64,000 nucleotides of DNA from Ensifer aridi (GTDB lineage Bacteria; Pseudomonadota; Alphaproteobacteria; Rhizobiales; Rhizobiaceae), in contig NZ_LUAV01000002.1 in assembly GCF_002078505.1 (NCBI RefSeq), positions 207,832 to 271,831 of the forward strand, given 5' to 3'. The number at the start of each line of letters is the position of its first letter. The stretch's first letter is position 1. Positions 26,203 to 35,180 of the stretch are shown here, one piece after another. The translations under genes were made by a program, and so were the position numbers. The notes beneath the pieces are model-generated. The model had not been told where the DNA came from. It did no database searches and was given only the letters and a program-made list of their open reading frames with translations.

Positions 26203-27189
26203 ATGCTGCGTTTCGGAATTCTGTCGACGGCCAAGATCGGCCGTGAGCTCGTCGTGCCTGCCATCCAGGACGCGGAGAACTGTGTCGTGACGGCGATTGC
26301 CAGCCGCGACCAGGCCAAGGCGAGGGCCATGGCCGACCGCTTCTCGGTGCCGCATGCCTTCGGCTCCTATGAGGAGATGCTGGCCTCGAATGCGATAGAT
26401 GCTGTCTATATTCCGCTGCCGACGTCGCAGCATGTGGAGTGGGCCATCAAGACGGCCGATGCCGGCAAGCACGTCCTTTGTGAGAAGCCGCTCGCCTTGA
26501 AAGCGGAAGAGATCGACGCCGTGATCGCGGCGCGCGATCGCAACAAGGTGCTGATCTCGGAAGCCTATATGGTGACCTACAGCCCCGTCTGGCGGAAGGT
26601 GCGCTCGCTCATCGCCGACGGTGCCATCGGCCGGCTGCGGCATGTGCAGGGTGCCTTCACCTATTACAACCGCGATCCGGGCAACATGCGCAACATCCCG
26701 GCGCTCGGGGGCGGCGGCCTGCCGGACATCGGCGTCTACCCGGCGATCACTACGCGTTTTTCGACCGGCAGGGAACCGCTGCGCGTGCAGGCTAGTACCG
26801 AACGCGATCCGGAATTCGGAACAGATATCTATTCGAGCGTGCGTGCCGATTTCGGCGATTTCGAATTGAGCTTCTACATCTCGACGCAGCTTGCCGCCCG
26901 CCAGGTCATGGTCTTCCACGGCGACAAGGGCTACATCGAGGTGAAATCCCCCTTCAACGCCGACCGCTACGGCCGCGAGGAGGTAGAACTCACCAATCAG
27001 AGCCATGCCCAGTCGCAGCTCTTCCGCTTCCAGGATGCGCGCCAATACAGGCTCGAGGCCGAAGCATTCGCGCGGGCAGCCAACGGCGAGCCCGAAGAAG
27101 TGGTGACGCTGGAAAGCTCACGCCTCAATCAGAAATTCATCGACGCGATCTATCGCGCCAGTGAGAAGGACGGTTGGGAACCGATCTGA
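26203..27189 (+). CDS. Gfo/Idh/MocA family oxidoreductase
   Basis: A 328-residue NAD(P)-dependent sugar-type dehydrogenase. The N-terminal Rossmann motif [13 protein letters not shown] is near residue 4, the diagnostic [13 protein letters not shown] near 92-104, and the C-terminal beta-sheet domain follows ([12 protein letters not shown] with the catalytic-type histidine replaced by a hydrophobic context). Substrates in the family include inositols, glucose-fructose and polyols. AAGGAG precedes ATG 26203. Single gene, with a hairpin and a RIME-like repeat downstream. Confidence 0.9.
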   Translation: MLRFGILSTAKIGRELVVPAIQDAENCVVTAIASRDQAKARAMADRFSVPHAFGSYEEMLASNAIDAVYIPLPTSQHVEWAIKTADAGKHVLCEKPLALKAEEIDAVIAARDRNKVLISEAYMVTYSPVWRKVRSLIADGAIGRLRHVQGAFTYYNRDPGNMRNIPALGGGGLPDIGVYPAITTRFSTGREPLRVQASTERDPEFGTDIYSSVRADFGDFELSFYISTQLAARQVMVFHGDKGYIEVKSPFNADRYGREEVELTNQSHAQSQLFRFQDARQYRLEAEAFARAANGEPEEVVTLESSRLNQKFIDAIYRASEKDGWEPI

Positions 27190-27203
27190 AGCCGGCTAAT
27201 AAT

Positions 27204-27227
27204 GTGGCCCGCCGATCGGCGGGCCAC
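27204..27227. terminator. Stem-loop after the Gfo/Idh/MocA gene
   Basis: Perfect ten-base arms GTGGCCCGCC (27204-27213) / GGCGGGCCAC (27218-27227) with loop GATC. No T tract; located 15 bases after the stop codon. Confidence 0.6.
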
Positions 27228-27316
27228 AGCGCTCTTAGCGCGGGATGAGGTGAAGTGTCCGCGTTTCCGCCCGCATCCCGCGCTAGGTCGGTCCGACCTA
27301 AAATCATCGTGATCTA
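27228..27316. repeat. RIME-like rhizobial intergenic mosaic element
   Basis: Large palindrome arms AGCGCGGGATG (27237-27247) / CATCCCGCGCT (27274-27284), a second dyad AGGTCG-GTC-CGACCT (27285-27299), and the edge AAATCATCGTGATCTAG. The edge provides the TAG stop codon (27314-27316, minus strand) of the adjacent membrane protein gene. The same modules occur at 42231-42346. Confidence 0.75.
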
Positions 27317-27724
27317 GGCGGCGCGGAACAATCGCGCTTGAGAGGCGCCGCGCATCTTGAAGAAGAGAAAGTCGGCGACACCAACCATTCCGACGATGAC
27401 CAAGCCGGCTCCGATCGGAGTGAGCCAAGGATAGGCGATCGCCAGGAGGGCCAGACTTGCCGCCTGCCAGAGAATGTCGCCGCCGATGCTGATCCTCGCC
27501 GCGAGAGCATTCGGCCCGTTCTTTCTGGCGGAGGCAAGATGGAACGCGCCCCAGAGCAAGAGCCCCGTGCCGAGCGCCGTCATGACGGCGGCGGGAACCG
27601 CGGGGCTGACGAGCCTGGCGAGCGGATACGCGTCGACGATCAGAACGGTGCCGGCGATCAGCGAGAAGATGCCGTCGGCAATGAATGTCTTGTTGAGAAG
27701 CGAGCGGCTGGAAAGGTCGAACAT
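27314..27724 (-). CDS. Four-helix integral membrane protein, hypothetical
   Basis: A 136-residue hydrophobic protein with four likely membrane segments (around 13-31, 42-63, 78-98 and 100-122: GIFSLIAGTVLIVDAY, AAVMTALGTGLLLWGAFHLA, ILWQAASLALLAIAY, GAGLVIVGMVGVADFLFF). I do not recognise the family with confidence; it looks like the DoxX/DUF-type small quinone-pathway or stress membrane proteins. GAAGGAGA precedes ATG 27724. It is divergent from an XRE regulator with a perfect palindrome between, so that regulator probably controls it. Its stop codon lies in a RIME-like element. Confidence 0.78.
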   Translation of the reverse strand: MFDLSSRSLLNKTFIADGIFSLIAGTVLIVDAYPLARLVSPAVPAAVMTALGTGLLLWGAFHLASARKNGPNALAARISIGGDILWQAASLALLAIAYPWLTPIGAGLVIVGMVGVADFLFFKMRGASQARLFRAA

Positions 27725-27781
27725 GTCTGTCTCCTTCGGTTGTCGATGGAGAGATGCTGACCTCTCGCGATCATCAAACCA

Positions 27782-27798
27782 ATTACCTCGGAGGTAAT
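27782..27798. promoter_or_regulatory. Palindromic operator between the membrane-protein gene and the XRE regulator
   Basis: Perfect 17-bp dyad ATTACCTC-G-GAGGTAAT, flanked by CCA on the left and GG on the right, in the 127-base divergent spacer. It is well placed to control both genes and is probably bound by the XRE protein encoded at 27852. Confidence 0.72.
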
Positions 27799-27851
27799 GG
27801 ATTTTGCGCGCCGGCCCGGCCAATCTGGGCAGGCAACGGAGAACCGCATCA

Positions 27852-28631
27852 ATGGAATTCGGCAGCCACTTGAAGGAATGGCGCGGACATCGCCGCATGA
27901 GCCAGCTCGATCTTGCGACCACGGCAGGCATTTCCGCGCGCCATCTTTCGTTCCTCGAAACCGGCCGCTCCCGGCCGACCGAGGGCATGATCCTGCGGCT
28001 CGCCTCGGTCCTCGACATTCCCGCGCGCGACCAGGGCACGCTCTTCTCTGCCGCCGGCTACCGGCCGCGCATGACAACCCGCCCGGCCTCGGGCCTGGCG
28101 GCGATGCCACCGGCAGTCGCCGCTGCGATTCGGCTGATGCTCGACCGCCACGATCCCTATCCTGGCCTCGTCTTCGATCATCAATATACGGTGCTTCTGA
28201 CCAATCCCGCCTTTTCCGCGCTCGTCGAGGCGACCGATGTTCCGTTCAGGCCCGGCCAGAACTTCCTCGACGGCTTCCTCGCCGCCCAGCCAGTCCGAAC
28301 GCTGGTCCTGAACTGGGAGGCGGCAGCGGCCGATCTGGTACAGCGGGTCCGCATGGAGGCTTGGCTCCAAGGGCCACGCAGCCCATTGCAGCGGCGGCTC
28401 GATGGGCTCGTCCGCGATCCGGGTGTCGTCCGGGCGCTGGAAAACCACCCTCGGACCGACCGGCTGCCGGTCCTGCCGATCGAGCTCAGGCTGGGCGAAA
28501 CGGAGCTCCGCTTCATCACCACGCTTTCGACCTTCGGCTCGACACAGGATGCGCTGGTCGAAGGCGTGATGATCGAATCCTTTTTTCCGGCTGACGAAGC
28601 CACCCGGCGCTTCTTCGAGCAGAGGGCATAA
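27852..28631 (+). CDS. XRE-family regulator with MmyB-like ligand-binding domain
   Basis: A 259-residue regulator. The helix-turn-helix is at about 5-62 ([35 protein letters not shown]), and the C-terminal MLTR/MmyB-like PAS-type domain follows from about 100 ([18 protein letters not shown]). In the MmyB group the C-terminal domain binds fatty-acid-like ligands and the regulated gene is usually the divergent neighbour, here a small membrane protein gene. ATG 27852 has GGAGAA upstream. Confidence 0.9.
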   Translation: MEFGSHLKEWRGHRRMSQLDLATTAGISARHLSFLETGRSRPTEGMILRLASVLDIPARDQGTLFSAAGYRPRMTTRPASGLAAMPPAVAAAIRLMLDRHDPYPGLVFDHQYTVLLTNPAFSALVEATDVPFRPGQNFLDGFLAAQPVRTLVLNWEAAAADLVQRVRMEAWLQGPRSPLQRRLDGLVRDPGVVRALENHPRTDRLPVLPIELRLGETELRFITTLSTFGSTQDALVEGVMIESFFPADEATRRFFEQRA

Positions 28632-28710
28632 GGCGGCAACCCGCCAGAAAAACGGTAGAAAGGCGCCTCTTGCTACTGATATTCCCGCCGCGGTCGGCTA
28701 CAAAGGGTCC

Positions 28711-30291
28711 ATGAATTCACTCTTCGATTCCGATTCTGCCTCCAATGTCGCCGAATATTCGGTGTCGGAGCTTTCCGGCTCGATCAGGCGTACGATCGAG
28801 CAGAACTTCGAGCATGTCCGGGTACGAGGCGAGATTTCCGGCTATCGCGGGCCACATTCCTCAGGCCATGCCTATTTTGCGCTGAAGGACGATCGTGCCC
28901 GCATCGAGGCGGTCATCTGGAAGAGCACGTTCCAGCGGCTGAAGTTCCGACCCGAGGAGGGTATGGAAGTCATCGCGATCGGCAAGGTCACGACCTTCCC
29001 GGGCTCGTCCAAGTACCAGATCGTCATCGAGTCGCTGGAGCCGGCGGGCGCCGGCGCTCTGATGGCACTTATCGAGGAGCGCAAGCGGAAACTGGCGGCT
29101 GAAGGACTTTTCGATGCCGCCCGCAAGCGGCCGCTGCCTTTCATGCCGAAGGTCATCGGCGTCGTCACCTCGCCGACGGGCGCGGTGATCCGCGACATCC
29201 TACACCGGATCGCCGACCGCTTTCCGGTCCATGTCGTGGTCTGGCCGGTTCGGGTCCAGGGTGATGGGGCGTGCGAAGAGATCGTGGCCGCCATTCAAGG
29301 CTTCAACGCGCTGGAAACGGGCGGCGCCATTGCGCGGCCGGATGTGCTGATCGTCGCGCGCGGCGGCGGCAGCCTCGAGGATCTCTGGTGCTTCAACGAC
29401 GAGGCCATCGTGCGCGCCGCCGCAGCCTCCACCATCCCCTTGATCTCGGCTGTCGGCCATGAGACGGACTGGACGTTGATCGACTACGCGGCCGACCAGC
29501 GAGCGCCGACGCCGACGGGCGCGGCCGAAATGGCGGTGCCGGTGAAGGCGGATCTCGAGGCGCAGGTCGCGAGCCTCGCAGCGCGCCTCAAAGGGGCTGC
29601 GACGCGGCAGATGGACAACCGGCGCCAGACGCTGCGCTCGCTCGCCCGCGCGCTTCCCTCGCTCGATCAGTTGCTCGCGCTGCCGCGGCGGCGTTTCGAC
29701 GAGGCTGCCGCCGGCCTCGGCCGCGGGCTCACGATGAACACGGCGAACAAGCGCCGCAGCTTCGAGCGCATCGCCGCCCATCTCCGGCCGGATCTGATCA
29801 GGACTCGCATCAGCGACCGCCGGCGGCACCTCATGGAGGCGATGAACCGCGCCGACCGGTGCGTCGAGCGCCAGCTCGATCGGCGCCAGTCGCGTGTTGC
29901 TGCCGCCGATGCGTCGCTTCGCGCCTTCCCTTCGCGCCTGGTGGGGCAGATTCACCGCGCCGAGGATCGTGTCGCCGGTCTGAGAGCGCGCGCCGATGCG
30001 GCGATGGCCGCTGAACTCCGCAGGCTGAAGGGGGCGCTCGCGGCACAGGATCGCGTCTTGCAGTCGCTCTCCTACCGCAATGTCCTGCAGCGAGGCTTCG
30101 CGCTGGTGCGCGATGCGGCGGGCGAGCCCGTAAAGCAGGCGGCCGCCGTTCAACCCGGAATGCCGCTTTCGCTCGAATTCGCAGATGGCCGCGTCGCAGC
30201 AACGGCGGGCGAGGGCGGTACGCCGCCGCAGGCGCCGAAGAAGCGCCCGCCGCGGACGGCGGAGCCGACGAAGCAGGGCAGCCTTTTCTGA
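28711..30291 (+). CDS. xseA: Exodeoxyribonuclease VII large subunit
   Basis: A 526-residue protein. An N-terminal OB-fold (about 15-115: [21 protein letters not shown], region) precedes the catalytic domain with [31 protein letters not shown] and [17 protein letters not shown], then a long coiled coil (330-450). With XseB it degrades single-stranded DNA in both directions. No xseB gene is in the window. The following flavodoxin-fold gene starts 12 bases downstream, so the two are co-transcribed. Confidence 0.97.
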   Translation: MNSLFDSDSASNVAEYSVSELSGSIRRTIEQNFEHVRVRGEISGYRGPHSSGHAYFALKDDRARIEAVIWKSTFQRLKFRPEEGMEVIAIGKVTTFPGSSKYQIVIESLEPAGAGALMALIEERKRKLAAEGLFDAARKRPLPFMPKVIGVVTSPTGAVIRDILHRIADRFPVHVVVWPVRVQGDGACEEIVAAIQGFNALETGGAIARPDVLIVARGGGSLEDLWCFNDEAIVRAAAASTIPLISAVGHETDWTLIDYAADQRAPTPTGAAEMAVPVKADLEAQVASLAARLKGAATRQMDNRRQTLRSLARALPSLDQLLALPRRRFDEAAAGLGRGLTMNTANKRRSFERIAAHLRPDLIRTRISDRRRHLMEAMNRADRCVERQLDRRQSRVAAADASLRAFPSRLVGQIHRAEDRVAGLRARADAAMAAELRRLKGALAAQDRVLQSLSYRNVLQRGFALVRDAAGEPVKQAAAVQPGMPLSLEFADGRVAATAGEGGTPPQAPKKRPPRTAEPTKQGSLF

Positions 30292-30303
30292 GAGGGGAGC
30301 ATC

Positions 30304-30891
30304 ATGCGCATCCTCATGGTGCTCGCCCATCCGCTTGAAGATAGCTTCGCGGCAAGCGTCGCGCGCCTGGCCAAGGAAACGCTCGAAGGGCGCGGGCATA
30401 CGGTCGACATGCTCGATCTCTATCGCGAGGACTTCGATCCGCGGCTGACTATGGCGGAACGCGGCAGCTATTTTTCCGAGCGCTACGACGCCCAAGCCTC
30501 CGGCTGTATCGCGCGTCTGAAGGCTGCCGACGGGCTCGTACTCGTCTTCCCGCAGTGGTGGTTCAATTTTCCGGCTATCCTCAAAGGCTTCTTCGATCGC
30601 GTCTTCGCCCCTGGTGTCGCCTTCGAGCATGATCCGGCGGGCGGGCGCATCATCCCGCGGCTCGGCAATATCAGGCTTTTCTGGGCACTGACGAGCACCG
30701 GCTCACCCTGGTGGGTGGTGCATCTCTATATGGGCAATCCGGTGCGCCGGCTGCTCAAGCGTGGCATCGCGGCCTTCTGTGCAAAGGGTCTCGATTTCCG
30801 CATGCTCGCCTTGCACGACATGGACCGGGCGACCGAAGGTAAGCGAAAGCGCCATCTCGAACGGGTACGCGCCTTGGTGAGCCGGATCTAG
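30304..30891 (+). CDS. NAD(P)H dehydrogenase (quinone)-like flavoprotein
   Basis: A 195-residue protein of the flavodoxin-like fold family that includes NQO1, MdaB and KefF. Seen: MRILMVLAHPLEDSFAAS (phosphate-binding start), VLVFPQWWFNFPAILKGFFDR (FMN-site signature) and the later HLYMGNPVRRLLKRG. It probably reduces quinones or azo/nitro compounds with two electrons, limiting redox cycling. It follows xseA by 12 bases with GAGGGG upstream of its start. A RIME-like element starts right after its stop. Confidence 0.9.
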   Translation: MRILMVLAHPLEDSFAASVARLAKETLEGRGHTVDMLDLYREDFDPRLTMAERGSYFSERYDAQASGCIARLKAADGLVLVFPQWWFNFPAILKGFFDRVFAPGVAFEHDPAGGRIIPRLGNIRLFWALTSTGSPWWVVHLYMGNPVRRLLKRGIAAFCAKGLDFRMLALHDMDRATEGKRKRHLERVRALVSRI

Positions 30892-30960
30892 GGGCATGAG
30901 GAAAAGTGTGCGCGGGTTTTCGCCCGCAGATCGCGTTATCCTTAAAAAGGTGTGATCTAC
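30892..30960. repeat. Partial RIME-like element
   Basis: Contains ATGAGGAAAAGTGTGCGCGG and TTTTCGCCCGCA, which match the inner part of the element at 42296-42345 in reverse order, then GTTATCCTTAAAAAGGTGTGATCTA, similar to the edge motif of the other copies. It lies between convergent quinone-reductase-like and MarR genes. Confidence 0.65.
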
Positions 30961-30964
30961 TGGC

Positions 30965-31462
30965 TCATTCGAGCGTCGCTAGGAATTTCCTGAGCAGCGC
31001 GTCCAAGGCTTCCCGATCCCCGGGCGCAAGGCCCGCGACCAGACGCTGCTGGTTGGCAACATGGGCGGTCGCCGCGGCGTTGATGCGTTTCAAGCCTTCG
31101 GACGTCAGCGCGATGATCACGCCGCGTCGGTCTTCGGGATTGTTGAGCCGCTCAACGAGCCCCGCCTTTTCGAGCTGGTCGATACGGTTGGTCATGGTAC
31201 CCGAGGTGACCATGGTTGCGGCAAGCAAGTCGCCGGGCGAAAGCTGAAAGGGCGGGCCGGAGCGGCGGAGCGTCGCCAACACATCGAAGCTTGCCGATGT
31301 GAGGCCGTGCTCGGCGAAGACCTTTTCCTGCTCCCGGGAAACATGGGCTCTCAGCCGCGCCAGACGCCCGAGAAGTCCCATCGCAGAAACGTCAAGTTCC
31401 GGCCGCTCCCGGCGCCATTGTGCCAGAATCTTGTCTACGTGGTCTTTGTCGATTTCTTCCAT
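30965..31462 (-). CDS. MarR-family transcriptional regulator
   Basis: A 165-residue winged-helix regulator. The recognition helix region is LSPGDLLAATMVTSGTMTNR and the wing contains LVERLNNPEDRRGVIIALT, the DxRxxxxxLT signature of MarR proteins. It is divergent from an EamA transporter gene; the 133-base spacer carries a perfect 18-bp palindrome and further half sites. De-repression of the exporter by a ligand is the likely logic. Confidence 0.92.
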   Translation of the reverse strand: MEEIDKDHVDKILAQWRRERPELDVSAMGLLGRLARLRAHVSREQEKVFAEHGLTSASFDVLATLRRSGPPFQLSPGDLLAATMVTSGTMTNRIDQLEKAGLVERLNNPEDRRGVIIALTSEGLKRINAAATAHVANQQRLVAGLAPGDREALDALLRKFLATLE

Positions 31463-31525
31463 GTCCAGCTATCTCCCGGCAGGCGGACCTGATCCGCGCC
31501 TTTTCTGTCGGCTCTAATGCCGCGA

Positions 31526-31589
31526 TATCTTGACGTCAAGATAAATTGCGCTAAGATGCAGTTATCTTGATGTAGAGATTCTTGAGATA
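31526..31589. promoter_or_regulatory. Operator cluster between MarR and EamA genes
   Basis: A perfect dyad TATCTTGAC/GTCAAGATA at 31526-31543, then a half site TATCTTGA at 31563-31570 and an inverted half site CTTGAGATA at 31581-31589. The second group ends seven bases before the EamA start codon. Two MarR dimers could bind, one over each promoter. Confidence 0.75.
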
Positions 31590-31595
31590 AAGAAA

Positions 31596-32471
31596 ATGCA
31601 GACGCAAAGGTTCGATATCGTCCTCACGGCCATAGCGCCAGCGATCTGGGGCAGCACGTATCTCGTTACGACGGAATTTTTACCGCCCGGCTATCCGCTG
31701 ACGGTGGCGATGCTGAGGGCGCTGCCTGCTGGCCTGCTGCTGCTTGTGGTCGTCCGGCAGATGCCGAAGGGCACTTGGTGGCTTCGCAGCTTTGTGCTCG
31801 GCGCGCTCAACTTCTCCTTCTTCTGGGCGATGCTGTTTGTCTCCGCCTATCGCTTGCCCGGCGGTGTCGCTGCGACAGTCGGTGCCGTTCAGCCGCTGAT
31901 CGTGATCATGCTCTCGCGGATCATCCTCGGCTCTCCGATCAGAGCCTTGAGCATTGTCGCCGGTATCGCCGGCATGGCAGGGGTGGCGCTCTTGGTGCTG
32001 ACGCCGAAGGCATCGCTCGACCCGGTGGGGGTCGCGGCGGGTCTCGCAGGAGCCGTCTCCATGGCGTTCGGCACGGTGCTCAGCCGTCATTGGGCGCCGC
32101 CGGTCTCCGCGCTCACTTTCACCGCCTGGCAACTCACGGCCGGCGGCCTGCTGCTGGTGCCGGTCGCGCTTCTGCTGGAGCCGTCCTTGCCGCCGCTCAC
32201 TGCCGCTAATCTGATGGGTTTTGGATATCTTGGCCTGATCGGCGCCGCCTTCACCTATGTTCTCTGGTTACGCGGGCTTTCACGCCTGGAGCCGTCACAG
32301 GTCTCGCCACTCGGCTTCCTGAGCCCCGTCACGGCGATCCTGCTCGGCTGGGGCGTGCTCGATCAGCAGCTGACAGCGGTACAACTGCTCGGGATCGCGG
32401 TCGTGTTCGCAAGCGTCTGGATGAGCCAGCAGGCTCAGGTGGCGCGTCGAGCAGCACCCGCTCGCGCGTAG
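31596..32471 (+). CDS. EamA/DMT-family transporter
   Basis: A 291-residue inner-membrane protein with ten hydrophobic segments in two EamA repeats (first about 8-140, second about 150-280; repeat 1 starts IVLTAIAPAIWGSTYLVT, repeat 2 ends GIAVVFASVWMSQ). Members export amino acids, purines or drugs. It is the divergent neighbour of the MarR gene and its start lies next to the operator cluster. The substrate is unknown. Confidence 0.9.
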   Translation: MQTQRFDIVLTAIAPAIWGSTYLVTTEFLPPGYPLTVAMLRALPAGLLLLVVVRQMPKGTWWLRSFVLGALNFSFFWAMLFVSAYRLPGGVAATVGAVQPLIVIMLSRIILGSPIRALSIVAGIAGMAGVALLVLTPKASLDPVGVAAGLAGAVSMAFGTVLSRHWAPPVSALTFTAWQLTAGGLLLVPVALLLEPSLPPLTAANLMGFGYLGLIGAAFTYVLWLRGLSRLEPSQVSPLGFLSPVTAILLGWGVLDQQLTAVQLLGIAVVFASVWMSQQAQVARRAAPARA

Positions 32472-32484
32472 TCGCCGGCATGGA

Positions 32485-32511
32485 TTGCCGCGGCAGAACC
32501 TGCCGCGGCAA
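32485..32511. terminator. Stem-loop between EamA and aminopeptidase genes
   Basis: Perfect eleven-base arms TTGCCGCGGCA (32485-32495) / TGCCGCGGCAA (32501-32511) with loop GAACC, within an outer GCCGGCAT/GCCGGCAT arrangement. It lies between the two convergent stop codons. Confidence 0.65.
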
Positions 32512-32525
32512 GAGCCGGCATCCAA

Positions 32526-33782
32526 TCAGGCCCATTCACCCTTGCGCATCACCGGCACGCGGCTGCCGTCGGGGCGCAGCCCGTCGATGTCGACCTCGCC
32601 AGAGCCGATCATCCAGTCGATGTGGATGAGGCTGGAATTGCCGCCCTGCGCGCGGATCTGCTCCTGGCTGAGGCTGGCGCCGTTCAGGAAGCACTCCGAA
32701 TAGCACTGGCCAAGCGCGATGTGGCTGGAGGCGTTCTCGTCGAAGAGCGTGTTGTAGAAGAGGATGCCGCTTGCCGATATCGGTGAAGAATGCGGCACCA
32801 GCGCCACTTCGCCGAGCCGCCGAGCGCCCTCGTCGGTGTCGAGCACCTTTTTCAGCACCTCTTCGCCACGCGAGGCCCTGGCCTCGACGATGCGGCCGCT
32901 TTCGAAGCGCACCTGGATATTGTCGATCAGCGTGCCCTGGTGCGAGAGCGGTTTGGTGCTCGACACATGGCCTTCGACGCGCAGCGCGTGCGGCGTGGTG
33001 AAGACCTCTTCGGTCGGGATATTCGGGTTGCAGGTAATGCCGTTCTTCGCGACCGAGGCGCCGCCGTGCCATTCATGGCCGTCCGCCAGTCCAACGGTGA
33101 GGTCCGTGCTCGGCCCGGTGAAATGCAGCGCGGCGAAGCGTTCCTCGTTGAGCCAGCCCGACCGACGATGCAGATTGGCATTGTGCTCCTTCCAGGCGGC
33201 GATGGGGTCGTCGACGTCGACGCGCGAGGCGGCGAAGATGGCGTTCGCCAGTTTCTCGACGGCGACCGCTTCCGGATCGTCGGGGAACATCTGCTTCGCC
33301 CAGGACGGGTTTGGATAGGAGACGATGTTCCAGTTGATGTCGAAGTTGGTGATCTTTTCGAGCGCCGGCTTGTAGGCGATGGAATTCGCCTTGTTGGCGC
33401 GGGCGACCTTCGCCGGATCCTGGGCCGAGAGCAGCATCGGGTTGTCGCCGGCGATCGCAAGGCGCGCGGCCCCGCCCGCATAGGCCTTGGCCATGCCTTC
33501 GTAGAGCCAGTCGCTGGCGCGGTCGAAGCTTTCGTCCGGAGCATGCGCGTAGCGGGCGAGCGTTGCCTCCTCGTCGGCATAGAAGGTCGTCACCAGTCCG
33601 GCGCCCGCCATATAGGCGTGCTTGGTGATGAGGCGCACGAGCGGCAGCGCCGCAATCGGCGCGGTCATCACCAAGTCCTGACCCTTCTGCAATTGCAGGC
33701 CGACCTTTACGGCGACCTCGGCGAGCTTTTCGAGCTTCACCGGGTCGACCGGGTTCTTTGCGGATTGGAGGGGGGCGTTCAT
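32526..33782 (-). CDS. M29-family metalloaminopeptidase
   Basis: A 418-residue protein of the thermophilic-aminopeptidase (AmpS/PepS/aminopeptidase T) family. Features: substrate/metal region HVSSTKPLSHQGTLIDN, the conserved glutamate region GRIVEARASRGEEVL, ligands in LPHS-type segment ALVPHSSPIS, FYNTLFDENASSHIALGQ and the terminal HIDWMIGSGEVDIDG. It removes N-terminal residues from peptides in the cytoplasm using two metal ions. Start 33782 is followed by an unconserved linker. It is co-oriented with the downstream-strand GST gene but separated by 68 bases. Confidence 0.92.
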   Translation of the reverse strand: MNAPLQSAKNPVDPVKLEKLAEVAVKVGLQLQKGQDLVMTAPIAALPLVRLITKHAYMAGAGLVTTFYADEEATLARYAHAPDESFDRASDWLYEGMAKAYAGGAARLAIAGDNPMLLSAQDPAKVARANKANSIAYKPALEKITNFDINWNIVSYPNPSWAKQMFPDDPEAVAVEKLANAIFAASRVDVDDPIAAWKEHNANLHRRSGWLNEERFAALHFTGPSTDLTVGLADGHEWHGGASVAKNGITCNPNIPTEEVFTTPHALRVEGHVSSTKPLSHQGTLIDNIQVRFESGRIVEARASRGEEVLKKVLDTDEGARRLGEVALVPHSSPISASGILFYNTLFDENASSHIALGQCYSECFLNGASLSQEQIRAQGGNSSLIHIDWMIGSGEVDIDGLRPDGSRVPVMRKGEWA

Positions 33783-33850
33783 GACAGCTCCTGCTCTTCT
33801 TCTTGCGGATAGGCGGTTTTAGCCCGGTTCCGCGGAAAACAGAAGGCTCT

Positions 33851-34537
33851 TCAGGCCGCCGCCCTTTCCACCTTGAGCAGAGCCGCGTCGTGCTTCTTGA
33901 GGAACGCCATCAGCCGCTGAGGATAATCTTCGGTGACCGCGGCTCTCACGCTCGGCCGTTTGGCAAGCGCCTTGCGCCAGGCAGCGACACGTGGGCTGCC
34001 GTCGAATATGCCGCTGTCCGAGATCGCGTCGAACACGTCGAAATAGCGGAAGATCGGGGCGAAGACGGCGTCGACCAGGCTGAAGCCGGAACCCGCAAAA
34101 AACGGGCCGTCGCCGAGTTCTGCCTCGACTGTCGCGAACTTCGCCTCGAGCACGTTGCGCTTGCTTTCGAGCATCTCCGGATCCTGCGTCGTTTCGTAGA
34201 CCCAAAGATCGGCGAGAATCGAGGAGCCGAATTCCATCCAGCCGCGATGGCGCGCCCGGGTCAGCGGATCGGCCGGGTGCAGCTTCGGTCCCGACTGCGT
34301 TTCCTCGAGATATTCACAAATGACGCTGCTTTCGAAAAGGATGGCTTCGCCCTGGTCTTGCGGAATACGCAAGAGCGGCACCTTGCCAAGCGGCGAGATA
34401 TTCAAGAACCAGTCGGGTTTGTCGGCGAGGTCGATATAGACACGTTCGAAAGCCACGCCCTTTTCATGAAGCGCGATCGCGGCGCGCTGGACGTAAGGGC
34501 AGAGATGATGGCTGATCAGGGTCAGTGCCGCAGTCAT
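33851..34537 (-). CDS. Glutathione S-transferase family protein
   Basis: A 228-residue two-domain GST. The N-terminal thioredoxin-like domain has LISHHLCPYVQRAAIAL (Cys13 in a CPY motif, as in omega/lambda-like GSTs), NISPLGKVPLL (cis-Pro) and ESSVICEYLEE (glutathione gamma-Glu site). The helical domain follows from about 92. The cysteine suggests thiol-transfer or dehalogenase-type chemistry rather than the Tyr/Ser type. It is divergent from a MarR gene with two operator copies between. Confidence 0.9.
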   Translation of the reverse strand: MTAALTLISHHLCPYVQRAAIALHEKGVAFERVYIDLADKPDWFLNISPLGKVPLLRIPQDQGEAILFESSVICEYLEETQSGPKLHPADPLTRARHRGWMEFGSSILADLWVYETTQDPEMLESKRNVLEAKFATVEAELGDGPFFAGSGFSLVDAVFAPIFRYFDVFDAISDSGIFDGSPRVAAWRKALAKRPSVRAAVTEDYPQRLMAFLKKHDAALLKVERAAA

Positions 34538-34560
34538 GGGGTATCTCCGTTGTTCAATGT

Positions 34561-34621
34561 AGATGCAATTGCATATATATTGACTTGCCAAATCCGTCAA
34601 GATAGATGTAATTGCATATAT
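34561..34621. promoter_or_regulatory. Twin operator sites between GST and MarR genes
   Basis: AGATGCAATTGCATATAT at 34561-34578 and AGATGTAATTGCATATAT at 34604-34621, 43 bases apart and differing at one base; each centres on TG(C/T)AATTGCA. The first is next to the GST start and the second covers the marR start codon, as expected for a MarR protein that represses both genes. Confidence 0.8.
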
Positions 34622-35084
34622 GAGTGACCGAATGACGAAAGACATCGAGCCGACGGCGGCCGCGACGCGAGCATGGATTGGCTTGATGCGGGCACAGCAA
34701 CGCACGCTTGCGGCCATCGAGAAGGATTTCAAGGCCGCGGGACTGCCGCCGCTTATCTGGTACGACGTGCTCTGGGAACTGGTGAAGGCCGAGGACGGCC
34801 GGTTGCGCCCCTTCGAGATCGAGGCGCGGACGCTGCTTGCGCAATATAATCTATCGCGTTTGATCGATCGGCTGGAAAAGGAGGGCCTCGTGCGTCGCGA
34901 GGTATTCGACGAGGACGCTCGCGGCTGCTGGGTGGTTGTCACCGAGGCGGGCCGCGCGATGCGGGAGCGCATGTGGGGGGCTTACGCGCCGTCAATCGCG
35001 CGCCATATCGGCGCAAAGCTCAGCGAAGCCGAGGCAAGCGAGCTTGCGGCGCTGCTTTCGCGGCTTAGCGGAGATGCGATGTAG
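34620..35084 (+). CDS. MarR-family regulator, probable GST repressor
   Basis: A 154-residue winged-helix protein. DNA-binding region RTLLAQYNLSRLIDRLEKEG with wing VRREVFDEDARGCWVVVTEAG, where the DxR signature is kept in modified form. An in-frame ATG four codons later (MTKDIE) is possible; the upstream operator covers the first ATG. Regulation of the divergent GST gene and of itself is inferred from the duplicated palindromic sites. Confidence 0.9.
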   Translation: MSDRMTKDIEPTAAATRAWIGLMRAQQRTLAAIEKDFKAAGLPPLIWYDVLWELVKAEDGRLRPFEIEARTLLAQYNLSRLIDRLEKEGLVRREVFDEDARGCWVVVTEAGRAMRERMWGAYAPSIARHIGAKLSEAEASELAALLSRLSGDAM

Positions 35085-35180
35085 CTCGCAAATACGAGAG
35101 AATATCGCCCGTCCAACAAGCGCGGGTTAAACCTCTGCTGGCAATGATGGAAGCGGCCATTCTTCAGTTAGGGTTCTGCT

